Of a stretch of 34,589 nucleotides of DNA, positions 8,320 through 15,607 are shown in pieces (position 1 is the stretch's first letter; each line of letters starts with the position of its first letter). Under the pieces are notes generated by a model. The model worked only from the letters and a program-made list of their open reading frames with translations. It was not told the origin of the DNA and made no database searches. The stretch lies in assembly GCA_018435125.1 (NCBI GenBank), contig JAHDNZ010000072.1, forward strand, positions 1-34,589. The letters are read 5' to 3'. Both the position numbers and the translations under genes were made by a program. The stretch is from Bacillota bacterium. GTDB lineage: Bacteria; Bacillota; DTU065.

Positions 8320-8880
8320 ATGCATAAAAACTTGAAAACCCTATTTTGGGTATCCCTGTTGGGAGTGTTGGCAGTTGCACTATCGGGGTGCCTCTTTACC
8401 CCTTCAGAAGGCGGAATTATCTCTATGGGTAGGCCATATGAAGTAGTTAATTTGAGTCAACATGGAGGTTATAACGATCCTGATCTGGTGAAATTAACCG
8501 ATGGCAAAGTTGGTAATAATGAAGTTTGGGATGGGCCATATGCTGGCTTTGGGGCAACAGATGGTACTCAACCGAGCTATTTGATTATCGATTTGGGAGC
8601 TGCTAAAACTGTTAGCTCTGTGTCAATTCATTGCTACCATGGCAAATGGGGTATTTACGCTCCTGAGAAAATCTATACTGCTTTATCAAACGATAAAGTA
8701 ACTTGGACTGACCCAGTTTACCACAATGTTACCGAAGAACATTGGAATTCTGAACTCGCAGACAAAAACCCGGACGGTGCATGGTATAGCATGGCTCTTA
8801 ACGGTTCCGGTCGTTATGTAAAGGTAGGTTTCGAAGACTTTGGTTGGGCATGGGCAAGCGAAATAACTGTTATTCAATAG
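8320..8880 (+). CDS. lipoprotein with an F5/8-type C (discoidin-like) domain
   Basis: A 186-aa lipoprotein. The N-terminus is a signal peptide ending in the lipobox LSGC, with Cys24 to be lipidated. The rest is one beta-sandwich domain resembling F5/8 type C (CBM32-like) modules: KLTDGK near the start, then W-G-GF, YLIIDLG, a VSSVSIH strand, the GIYAPEKI segment, and RYVKVGFEDFGWAWASEITV at the end. Such domains usually bind glycans or cell-surface polymers. ATG 8320 is preferred over ATG 8305 because the GGGG site lies at 8307-8310 and the signal peptide then starts with MHKNLK. It follows the beta-barrel gene by 36 bp and is closed by a terminator, so the two form one operon. The same domain type opens the DUF4855 protein at 17243. 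Confidence 0.8.
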   Translation: MHKNLKTLFWVSLLGVLAVALSGCLFTPSEGGIISMGRPYEVVNLSQHGGYNDPDLVKLTDGKVGNNEVWDGPYAGFGATDGTQPSYLIIDLGAAKTVSSVSIHCYHGKWGIYAPEKIYTALSNDKVTWTDPVYHNVTEEHWNSELADKNPDGAWYSMALNGSGRYVKVGFEDFGWAWASEITVIQ

Positions 8881-8905
8881 ACATTGAGTCATAAAACTTT
8901 TAAGT

Positions 8906-8945
8906 ATCAGGACCTAAGTGGATAACTTAGGTCCTGATTTATTTA
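8906..8945 (+). terminator. terminator after the lipoprotein gene
   Basis: A perfect 14-bp stem (8906-8919 with 8925-8938), 5-base loop, then TTTATTT. It ends the beta-barrel/lipoprotein transcript. Confidence 0.85.
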
Positions 8946-9179
8946 ACTAGAAGTAATAACTAAAGAGGTAGATTGATTTTTTTGACAAAGATAAAGGTTT
9001 AGCAGTCAATAAGTTTATTGAGAGAAAAAGGGTGGAAAAAAAAGGCAATGGAACCTTTAAATAGAATTGCTTAATATAGCACTTATCGTAAAGTTAAGCT
9101 CTAAAACAGTAGTTTTTTTATTGGCTTGGTAATGCTAATAAGGTTAAGTGCTGTGTTACACTTACAGGAGGTGAAAGCG
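8946..9179. other. intergenic region upstream of the M42 peptidase operon
   Basis: The gap contains a consensus -35 TTGACA (8982-8987) with no good -10 at 16-18 bases, but at that place sits the inverted repeat CAATAA-GT-TTATTG (9007-9020). A second weak promoter possibility is TTGCTT (9067-9072), 16 bases, TAAAGT (9089-9094). No open reading frame here has a ribosome binding site. Confidence 0.35.
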
Positions 9180-10226
9180 ATGGATTTAGCTGAGTTATTA
9201 ATAGCTCTTTCTGAAAGCAGCGGTGTATCAGGTTATGAGAATATGCCAGCTGATCTAATAGCTAAAACTTGGTTAGGCTATGCAGATGAAGTAAAAAAAG
9301 ATGCTTTGGGTAATGTTATTGCTCTTAAAAAAGGTAAAGGTCATGGTAAATTACTATTAGCCGCCCACATGGATGAGATTGGTCTAATGGTAAAAAAGAT
9401 CGATGACAAAGGCTTTATTCGTTTTGCTACTGTGGGTGGTTTTGATTACCGTACTTTAGTTGCCCAGGAAGTGACTGTTCATGGCAAAGAAAAATTAAGG
9501 GGAGTCGTAGGGGCAAAACCACCTCATTTACAGGCTGCTAATGAGCAAAAGAAAGCTTACCTTGAAGAAGAGTTCTACATTGATGTTGGCTTTTCAAGTG
9601 ATAAGGTAAGAGAAATGGTAAAAATCGGTGATCTTATTACCATCAATCGCAGTGTCCAAAAGCTTAACGGTCAAAGATATGCCGGCAAATCATTTGATGA
9701 TCGTGCTTGTGTTGTTATGCTTACTGCCTGTTTACAAAGGTTAACTCAACTTAATCACAACCTTGATGTTTACCTTGTAGCTACGGTGCAAGAGGAAGTA
9801 GGGACAAGAGGAGCAGCTGTAGCTGCCTTTGGTATCGATCCGGATTTAGCCATAGCAGTCGATGTCTGTCACGGCGAATTTCCGGGGGTCAGAGCAGATC
9901 GTGGTTTTGGCCTCGGCAAGGGAGTAGTTATTAGCATGGGTCCGGATACTCATCCCAAAATTCTGACCAAACTCAAAGAGATAGCCGATGAGGCTAAAAT
10001 CAGTTATCAGCTGGAGGCTTCAACTAGTGCCGGTGGCACAGATGCTTGGAGTATACAGGTGGCCAGAGAAGGTATTGCCTGTTCACTGCTGTCTTTGCCT
10101 TTAAGATACATGCATACATCAGTGGAGACACTAGATCTCCAGGATATAAAAGAAGGCGGTAGACTTCTTTCAGAGTTTGCTCTCAAAGCTGATCGCCAGT
10201 TTGTGGAGGGATTGCCATGTTTCTAA
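9180..10226 (+). CDS. M42 family glutamyl/leucyl aminopeptidase (first of three)
   Basis: A cytosolic dinuclear-metal aminopeptidase of 348 aa; M42 enzymes usually form dodecameric TET shells that trim peptides. Expected metal and catalytic residues are all visible: His63 and Asp65 in AAHMDEIG, bridging Asp173 in KSFDDRA, catalytic Glu205/Glu206 in VQEEVGTRG, Asp228 in AVDVC and His312 in RYMHTS. ATG 9180 follows a perfect AGGAGGTG and is chosen over an in-frame TTG at 9126. It overlaps the next gene by 10 bases, and the three M42 genes plus the methylthio-nucleoside phosphorylase are translationally coupled. Substrate preference cannot be read from sequence. Confidence 0.9.
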   Translation: MDLAELLIALSESSGVSGYENMPADLIAKTWLGYADEVKKDALGNVIALKKGKGHGKLLLAAHMDEIGLMVKKIDDKGFIRFATVGGFDYRTLVAQEVTVHGKEKLRGVVGAKPPHLQAANEQKKAYLEEEFYIDVGFSSDKVREMVKIGDLITINRSVQKLNGQRYAGKSFDDRACVVMLTACLQRLTQLNHNLDVYLVATVQEEVGTRGAAVAAFGIDPDLAIAVDVCHGEFPGVRADRGFGLGKGVVISMGPDTHPKILTKLKEIADEAKISYQLEASTSAGGTDAWSIQVAREGIACSLLSLPLRYMHTSVETLDLQDIKEGGRLLSEFALKADRQFVEGLPCF

Positions 10227-11239
10227 AGGAACTAAGCGAAGCTAGAGGTGTCTCTAGTAGAGAACAAGAAGTCAGAGATCTAATCAGAGAATATGTAAAG
10301 CCTAATGTTGATGAGGTCTTTACCGATTCTTTGGGTAACCTCTATGCGGTTAAAGGCAAAGACAAACAAGGACCAAAGGTCATGCTTGCAGCCCACATGG
10401 ATGAGGTTGGGCTTATGATCACTAATATTGAAAAAAACGGTCTTTTACGCTTTGCTCCCGTAGGAGGTATAGATCCCAGGGTTTTAGTTTCTAAGCCGGT
10501 GGCAATTGGAGAAGATAAAGTAATTGGTATTATTGGGGCCAAGGCTATCCATTTGCAAAAACCGGAAGAAAGAACACAGGTTTTAGGGTTTGACGATCTC
10601 TATCTTGATATTGGAGCTTCTGATGATGAGGAAGCTAAAAGGTTAGTTAAAATAGGCGATGTAGCCACCTTTACAACCCAATTTCAAGAGTTAGGCGATC
10701 TTTTCTTAGGCAAAGCTTTTGATGACAGAGCAGGTTGTGCAGCTTTAGTTGAATTGACTAAAGGCGAATTTGACTGCCCGGTTTACTTTGTCTTTACAGT
10801 CCAGGAAGAGGTAGGTCTTAGAGGAGCGGCTCCGGCAAGTTATAAAGTAGCCCCCGATGTGGCTTTAGTTTTAGAAGGTACTACGGCCTCAGATGTCGGA
10901 GAAACCGATGAAGCCAACTATTCAACGGCTGTTTTGGGGGGACCTGCTGTAACAGTCATGGATCGCAGTGTAATTTCCCATCCGCAAGTGGTGGCAAGAC
11001 TCTTTGAGATTGCTGATAAAAATGCAATCTTGCTTCAGGTTAAACGCACCATTACAGGTAGTACCGATGCCGGTAAAATTGCCCTAAGCCGCGGTGGTGT
11101 ACCTACGGCAGTAGTGGCCGTGCCTTGCCGTTATATTCATTCACCGGTAACTGTAATGAGTGTTAAAGACTGGGAGCAGATAGTTAGATTAGTAGAACTT
11201 TTTGTCTGTGATATCGCTCATAAAGGGGTGGAGTTTTAA
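10217..11239 (+). CDS. M42 family aminopeptidase (second of three)
   Basis: A 340-aa M42 paralogue. Ligands visible: His60/Asp62 in AAHMDEVG, Asp169 in KAFDDRAG, Glu197/Glu198 in VQEEVGLRG and His308 in RYIHSP. The terminal metal ligand that is Asp in the other two copies (AVDV, ALDV) is Glu220 here, in LVLEGTTASD, which marks a distinct M42 subgroup. The ATG lies inside the 3' end of the first M42 gene, and its own stop TAA shares a base with the ATG of the third. Divergence between the copies suggests different peptide specificities and not a recent duplication. Confidence 0.9.
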   Translation: MFLKELSEARGVSSREQEVRDLIREYVKPNVDEVFTDSLGNLYAVKGKDKQGPKVMLAAHMDEVGLMITNIEKNGLLRFAPVGGIDPRVLVSKPVAIGEDKVIGIIGAKAIHLQKPEERTQVLGFDDLYLDIGASDDEEAKRLVKIGDVATFTTQFQELGDLFLGKAFDDRAGCAALVELTKGEFDCPVYFVFTVQEEVGLRGAAPASYKVAPDVALVLEGTTASDVGETDEANYSTAVLGGPAVTVMDRSVISHPQVVARLFEIADKNAILLQVKRTITGSTDAGKIALSRGGVPTAVVAVPCRYIHSPVTVMSVKDWEQIVRLVELFVCDIAHKGVEF

Positions 11240-12219
11240 TGAAAGAGTTACTTGAAAAACTAACTCAGGCGTATGGTCCTTCGGGATCAGAAAATAACAT
11301 CCGTGAGATAATTAAAGCCAATCTCTCTCAATATGAAACAAAAACTGATGCGCTAGGAAATCTAATAGTTGAAAAACCAAGTCCGGGTAAAAAAATTATG
11401 TTTTCGGCGCATATGGATGAGATTGGTGTAATGGTAACCCATATCGATAAAGATGGGTTTTTGCGTTTTGACTTTATAGGTGGGGTCGGGCCTTATCATC
11501 TGCCTGGTGAGAGGGTCAAATTTGCCAATGGAACCTTAGGTGTGATTGGTCTTGAAAAAATAGATAAAATCAGTGATCTAAAAAAAGAAAACCTCTATAT
11601 AGACATTGGTGCAGAGAGTAAAGACGAAGCTTTAAAACTGGTTAAAATTGGTGATAGTGCTTCATTTATCTCACCGTTTTTCGATCTTGGCCACCGCTTG
11701 GTTTCTAAAGCGATGGATAACCGTTCGGCCTGTGCAGTTTTGATTAAACTAATGCAGCAACTTCCTGAAACCAATAATCATATTACCGCAGTCTTTACAG
11801 TCCAAGAGGAAGTAGGTTTAAGAGGTGCTACCACAGCGGCGTATGCCCTAGAGCCGGATTACGGTATGGCTCTTGATGTAACTCTTACCGGGGATACCCC
11901 CAAAGGTGTAACCATGGAGGTAGGACTGAATAAAGGAGCGGCTATTAAGGTTAAAGACCGTTCTTTGATGGTACATCCTTATGTTAAGGAAAAACTGGTA
12001 GAGTTAGCTGAAAAAAATGATATTAAATACCAACTGGAAGTTTTAGAGTTTGGAGGAACCGATGCTGGAGCAATTCATCTAAGCCGCTCTGGAGTTCCAT
12101 CAGGGGTAATTTCTATTCCCTGTCGCTATACTCACAGTCGCTCTGAGATGGTTGATCTACGAGATATGGAAGCAGTTTTAAGTTTGGCCAAAGCATTTTG
12201 CGGAGCGGATCTTAAATGA
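11239..12219 (+). CDS. M42 family aminopeptidase (third of three)
   Basis: A 326-aa M42 paralogue, the shortest of the three. His58/Asp60 in SAHMDEIG, Asp160 in KAMDNRSA, Glu190/Glu191 in VQEEVGLRG, Asp213 in ALDV and His299 in RYTHSR are present. The usual DDR triplet is DNR: the presumed bridging Asp is kept and the following residue is Asn. The His-containing segment seen after GVVGAK/GIIGAK in the other copies is absent here (GVIGLEKI). Start and stop codons overlap those of the flanking genes, so expression is coupled. Activity is probable but the DNR change deserves a test. Confidence 0.87.
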   Translation: MKELLEKLTQAYGPSGSENNIREIIKANLSQYETKTDALGNLIVEKPSPGKKIMFSAHMDEIGVMVTHIDKDGFLRFDFIGGVGPYHLPGERVKFANGTLGVIGLEKIDKISDLKKENLYIDIGAESKDEALKLVKIGDSASFISPFFDLGHRLVSKAMDNRSACAVLIKLMQQLPETNNHITAVFTVQEEVGLRGATTAAYALEPDYGMALDVTLTGDTPKGVTMEVGLNKGAAIKVKDRSLMVHPYVKEKLVELAEKNDIKYQLEVLEFGGTDAGAIHLSRSGVPSGVISIPCRYTHSRSEMVDLRDMEAVLSLAKAFCGADLK

Positions 12220-12962
12220 AGGTGGCTATTATCGGAGGTTCCGGAGTCAAAGACTCCGACCTCCTAAAAACAAAAGCAGCCTCTTTGGAGACTCCTTTTG
12301 GAGAGGTAACCTTCTATCACGGTTTATTTAGAGGAGAGGAAGTTATCTTTTTGCCTCGCCATAATAAGGAGCATACATTGCCACCGCATTTAATTAATTA
12401 TCGGGCTAATATCAGAGCCCTCAAGGATTTAGGAGTAAAAAGAGTCCTGGCAACTTCGGCGGTGGGTGCTTTACGAGCGGATCTTCCACCTGGAAGTTTA
12501 GTGCTTTTAAATCAGTTTCTGGATTTTACCAAAAGAAGAGCCCTTTCTTTTGACGAAACAGAGGTTAAACACCTTGATTTTTCCGAGCCTTATTGTCCAG
12601 AGATACTTCAGATTCTAAAAGAGGAACTCGCTTTACTAAATCTTGAAAGTCAAGAAGGTTGCTATGTCTGTACCGAAGGGCCAAGATATGAAACTCCGGC
12701 AGAGGTTAAAATGTTTGCGCAACTTGGCGGAGATGTAGTTGGGATGACTAATATACCGGAGGTGACCCTGGCTAAAGAAGCAGGTATCTGCTATGCCTGT
12801 CTGGCTACAGTAACCAACTTTGGCGCAGGAATACAAAAAAAGCCCCTTAAACATGAAGAAGTTATCGAGGTAATGAATGCTAATGCCTCTAACCTAAGGA
12901 GACTGCTTGAAAAGGTGATTCCACGCTTGCAAACAGATCCCCACAAATGCACCTGTTTTTAA
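12216..12962 (+). CDS. mtnP: methylthioadenosine/methylthioinosine phosphorylase family (PNP/MTAP)
   Basis: Phosphorolyses 5'-methylthio-nucleosides to methylthioribose-1-phosphate and a purine base. The 248-aa protein shows IIGGSGV at the N-terminus, the phosphate-binding FLPRHNKEH and LPPHLINYRANI segments, GPRYETPAEVKMF and DVVGMTNIPE. The segment VTNFGAG carries Asn where human MTAP has Asp220, the residue that selects 6-amino purines; Asn there is typical of enzymes taking 6-oxo purines, so methylthioinosine may be a better substrate than methylthioadenosine. The ATG overlaps the M42 stop (ATGA). The next gene is mtnA, which uses the product sugar phosphate, so methionine salvage is firm even if the base is not. 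Confidence 0.85.
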   Translation: MKVAIIGGSGVKDSDLLKTKAASLETPFGEVTFYHGLFRGEEVIFLPRHNKEHTLPPHLINYRANIRALKDLGVKRVLATSAVGALRADLPPGSLVLLNQFLDFTKRRALSFDETEVKHLDFSEPYCPEILQILKEELALLNLESQEGCYVCTEGPRYETPAEVKMFAQLGGDVVGMTNIPEVTLAKEAGICYACLATVTNFGAGIQKKPLKHEEVIEVMNANASNLRRLLEKVIPRLQTDPHKCTCF

Positions 12963-12981
12963 TTAAAGAGGGGGTGTTATT

Positions 12982-13962
12982 TTGGAGCATATCAAGTGGA
13001 TGGGAGATAGATTGATTCTACTAGATCAACGTTATCTACCCTATAAAGAGAGCTATGTGGAGTGCTTTTCAGCTGAAGATGTCGCTGATGCTATTTTTAA
13101 CATGGTAGTCAGGGGAGCTCCGGCAATCGGTGTAAGCGCAGCTTACGGAATGGCTCTGGCAAGTCTAAGGGGAGACAATCTAGCTCAAGCAGCTAAGGTT
13201 TTAAAAGATGCCCGTCCAACGGCGGTAAATCTTGCCTGGGCAGTTGACAGAGTATTGGAAGAAGCAAAATCCGGCAAGATAATAAGTGTGGTAGCAGAGC
13301 AAATTTTTGCGGAAGATATTAGCATGAATCAAGCCATCGGAAGAGTCGGAGCAGAAATTGTACCTTTTCGGGCCAGTGTTCTTACCCATTGCAATGCAGG
13401 TGCTTTGGCTACCGCAGGTTTTGGTACGGCTTTGGGAGTTATTCGAGCGGCCAAAGACAAGGTCTCTATGGTCTATGCCGATGAAACCAGACCTTATCTG
13501 CAGGGAGCCAGGTTAACAGCTTGGGAGCTGGCAGAAGATAATATCCCGGTTACAGTTATAGCCGACAATATGGCCGGTTATCTTATGCAACAGGGCAAGA
13601 TAGATTTAGTAATTGTAGGTGCTGATCGGATTGCCAGAAATGGAGATACCGCCAATAAAATAGGCACTTACAGTCTAGCGGTTCTAGCTCATGCTCACGG
13701 TATTCCTTTTTATGTGGCAGCTCCAAGCTCTACTTTTGATCTTTCTTTAGCCGATGGTTCACTGATTCCCATTGAGCAAAGGTCTAGAGAAGAACTTACC
13801 GAATTTAACGGACGCAAGATTGTTGCCGATAAATGCTTAGTTTACAATCCTTCTTTTGATGTTACTCCAGCAAGATATATTGCTGGTATCATTACTGAAA
13901 AAGGAATTCTAAGAGTTCCCTATACGCTATCAATAGAAAGTTTGACCCCTAAAAGTTTATAA
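12982..13962 (+). CDS. mtnA: methylthioribose-1-phosphate isomerase
   Basis: Isomerises 5-methylthioribose-1-phosphate to 5-methylthioribulose-1-phosphate in methionine salvage. The 326-aa protein has the family N-terminus WMGDRLILLDQRYLP, the RGAPAIG motif, the catalytic Cys in LTHCNAGALAT (about residue 135-145) and the catalytic Asp in GADRIARNGDTANKIGTY. It starts at TTG 12982 behind a strong AGGGGGTG site, 19 bp after mtnP. It is slightly shorter than many MtnA proteins. No mtnK, mtnB, mtnW/X or aldolase gene follows, so the fate of the ketose is not shown. Oxygen-independent (DHAP-shunt-like) use of the product would suit an anaerobe but is inference. Confidence 0.92.
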   Translation: MEHIKWMGDRLILLDQRYLPYKESYVECFSAEDVADAIFNMVVRGAPAIGVSAAYGMALASLRGDNLAQAAKVLKDARPTAVNLAWAVDRVLEEAKSGKIISVVAEQIFAEDISMNQAIGRVGAEIVPFRASVLTHCNAGALATAGFGTALGVIRAAKDKVSMVYADETRPYLQGARLTAWELAEDNIPVTVIADNMAGYLMQQGKIDLVIVGADRIARNGDTANKIGTYSLAVLAHAHGIPFYVAAPSSTFDLSLADGSLIPIEQRSREELTEFNGRKIVADKCLVYNPSFDVTPARYIAGIITEKGILRVPYTLSIESLTPKSL

Positions 13963-13984
13963 TAAGCAAAGTTTATAAAAAGCC

Positions 13985-14013
13985 TTGACGATTTAGGGGC
14001 TATCCGTTACAAT
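13985..14013 (+). promoter_or_regulatory. sigma-A promoter of the tRNA pair
   Basis: TTGACG (13985-13990), exactly 17 bases, TACAAT (14008-14013). Each hexamer matches consensus at 5 of 6 positions. It lies about 37 bases upstream of the first tRNA and is the best promoter in the window. Confidence 0.8.
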
Positions 14014-14049
14014 TAAACATGTCGTGATAAGCGACTTTAGTAAAATTGT

Positions 14050-14123
14050 TGGAGGATCGTCTAGTGGTAGGACAGCGGGTTCTGGCCCCGCCAGCGAGGG
14101 TTCGAGTCCTTCTCCTCCAGCCA
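14050..14123 (+). tRNA. tRNA-Gln (anticodon CUG)
   Basis: A 74-nt cloverleaf. Acceptor TGGAGGA pairs perfectly with TCCTCCA, discriminator G, encoded CCA. The anticodon stem GCGGG/CCCGC encloses TTCTGGC, giving CUG. The T-arm has TTCGAGT. It reads CAG codons. It is co-transcribed with tRNA-Glu. Confidence 0.95.
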
Positions 14124-14126
14124 ATT

Positions 14127-14202
14127 GGCCCCATCGTCTAGTGGCCTAGGACACCGCCCTCTCACGGCGGTGACAGGGGTTCAAATCCCCTTGGGGCTAC
14201 CA
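14127..14202 (+). tRNA. tRNA-Glu (anticodon CUC)
   Basis: A 76-nt cloverleaf three bases after tRNA-Gln. Acceptor GGCCCCA pairs with TGGGGCT (G-U at the end), discriminator A, encoded CCA. The anticodon stem CCGCC/GGCGG encloses CTCTCAC, giving CUC. The T-loop is TTCAAAT. It reads GAG codons; the major UUC-anticodon isoacceptor must be encoded elsewhere. Confidence 0.95.
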
Positions 14203-14214
14203 ATAGTCTATTTG

Positions 14215-14246
14215 AACCTGCAAACTGTGAGTTTGCAGGTTTTTTA
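14215..14246 (+). terminator. terminator of the tRNA operon
   Basis: A perfect 12-bp stem AACCTGCAAACT/AGTTTGCAGGTT with a 3-base loop followed by TTTTT, 12 bases after the tRNA-Glu CCA end. Confidence 0.92.
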
Positions 14247-14283
14247 ACACTAGAGTGAAACAAAAATGGCGGGGGGTAAGTAG

Positions 14284-14757
14284 ATGTTAGTAGAAGCTTT
14301 GGTGGAGATACCAAAAGGCAGCCAGAATAAATATGAGTATGATGTTAAAAGAAGTATCTTTTATCTGGATCGTGTTTTATATGGATCAATCCACTACCCT
14401 GCAGAATACGGTTTTATTCCCCACACTTTAGCCGAAGATGGCGATCCTTTGGATATTCTTGTCCTTTCTAATATACCAACTTTTCCAGGTTGTCTTTTAG
14501 ACGCAAGGGTGTTAGGAGCTTTAGAGATGGCTGATGATAAAGGCCGTGATGTCAAAATACTAGCAGCTCTGGAAAAGGATCCCCGTTTTAACGAAATGCA
14601 GTCTCTGGAAGATGTCCCTATGCACATCTTAAAAGAGATAGAGCACTTTTTTAGGATATATAAAGAATTAGAGGGTAAACAAACTGCTGTAGATGGCTGG
14701 AGAGATTTAGAGTTTGCCATAAAGGTAATTGAAGAATCCAAGATCAAAAATATCTAA
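14284..14757 (+). CDS. ppa: inorganic pyrophosphatase, family I
   Basis: Hydrolyses pyrophosphate to two phosphates and so pulls biosynthetic reactions forward. The 157-aa protein has EIPKGSQNKYEYD near the N-terminus, YPAEYGFIP, the metal-binding signature DGDPLDILV with its Asp residues (about 52-60) and a further DDKGRDVK metal site. It is somewhat shorter than typical family I enzymes (about 165-180 aa), ending soon after the last conserved region. ATG 14284 follows GGGGGG. It is flanked upstream by the tRNA terminator and has its own transcript. Many Clostridia use family II or membrane pyrophosphatases; this one is the classic soluble type. Confidence 0.92.
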   Translation: MLVEALVEIPKGSQNKYEYDVKRSIFYLDRVLYGSIHYPAEYGFIPHTLAEDGDPLDILVLSNIPTFPGCLLDARVLGALEMADDKGRDVKILAALEKDPRFNEMQSLEDVPMHILKEIEHFFRIYKELEGKQTAVDGWRDLEFAIKVIEESKIKNI

Positions 14758-14931
14758 GATAATAAATCTAATCCCTCGACGTCTAAAACAGGTCAGGAAA
14801 AAAGCATATAAATTAACCTTGGCCAAAATAGAACTGTCTTAAAGATGGAAATCAATGTTATTTTGGAGTGATAACAATACTATAGGGCTTAGCCCAAGAA
14901 TCAAAAAGACTTGCCTTATAAGCACAAAAGG

Positions 14932-14960
14932 TTGTTAAGAGTACAAAAAAACTATAAAAT
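14932..14960 (+). promoter_or_regulatory. candidate sigma-A promoter for lemA-tpm
   Basis: TTGTTA (14932-14937), 17 bases, TAAAAT (14955-14960), about 60 bases before the lemA start. The rest of the 266-base gap after ppa (14758-15023) shows nothing else I can name. Confidence 0.5.
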
Positions 14961-14995
14961 AGGCTGTAGGCAGTCTGTCTAAAAACAGAATTTGA

Positions 14996-15026
14996 GGGGA
15001 GGTTAGCGGTTTAACCGCGAAAAATG
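14996..15026 (+). promoter_or_regulatory. lemA ribosome binding site separated from AUG by a hairpin
   Basis: The Shine-Dalgarno GGGGAGG (14996-15002) is 21 bases from ATG 15024. Between them lies the inverted repeat GCGGTTTAACCGC (15006-15018). If folded, the remaining spacing is 8 bases, which is optimal. An in-frame TAA at 15012 rules out an earlier start. Confidence 0.6.
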
Positions 15027-15587
15027 AAACAAGGTAATAAAACGCTTATTATAATTATTGTGGTTTTAGTTGCTTTAGGTTTATTTATGGTTAGCAATTA
15101 CAATAATCTTGTAAGTTTAAGTGAAGAAGTCGATGCTCAGTGGGGCCAGGTAGAAAATCAGCTTCAAGCCAGATATGATAAAATCCCCAATATTGTTAAT
15201 ACGGTAAAAGGTTATGCCAGTCATGAAAAAGAAGTATTTGAGTCTATAGCCAATGCCAGAGCAAAATTAGCCGGAGCCAATACTGTTAATGAGCAGGTTA
15301 AAGCAGCCAACGAGATGGAATCAGCTCTAGCCAGACTGTTAGTGGTTGTTGAAAATTATCCGGAATTAAAAGCTGACGCCCAGTTTAACCAATTGATCTA
15401 TGAGATCTCCGGCACCGAAAATCGTATTGCTGTAGAAAGAATGCGCTACAACGAAACTGTTAAGACTTATAATAGTAAAGTAAAGCGTTTTCCAACTGTA
15501 CTGTTAGCTGGAATGTTTGGCTATGAACCAAGAACTTACTTCGAAGCTGCCAAAGGGGCTGAACTAGCTCCTATAGTGGAGTTTTAG
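15024..15587 (+). CDS. lemA: LemA family membrane protein
   Basis: A 187-aa protein with one N-terminal membrane segment (about residues 7-24) and a helical-bundle domain outside the membrane. Family signature segments visible are VDAQWGQVENQLQARYDKIPNIV (shown here only in part of its length, residues about 36-58), VKGYASHEKEVFESI and the C-terminal YNSKVKRFPTVLLAGMFGY. LemA proteins lack a known enzymatic role and are commonly encoded next to TPM-domain proteins, as here. It is transcribed with the TPM gene, 62 bases downstream. The ribosome binding site is unusual: it is placed upstream of a small hairpin (see the separate entry). Confidence 0.93.
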   Translation: MKQGNKTLIIIIVVLVALGLFMVSNYNNLVSLSEEVDAQWGQVENQLQARYDKIPNIVNTVKGYASHEKEVFESIANARAKLAGANTVNEQVKAANEMESALARLLVVVENYPELKADAQFNQLIYEISGTENRIAVERMRYNETVKTYNSKVKRFPTVLLAGMFGYEPRTYFEAAKGAELAPIVEF

Positions 15588-15607
15588 AGCACGGAATTTA
15601 GGAGGGT

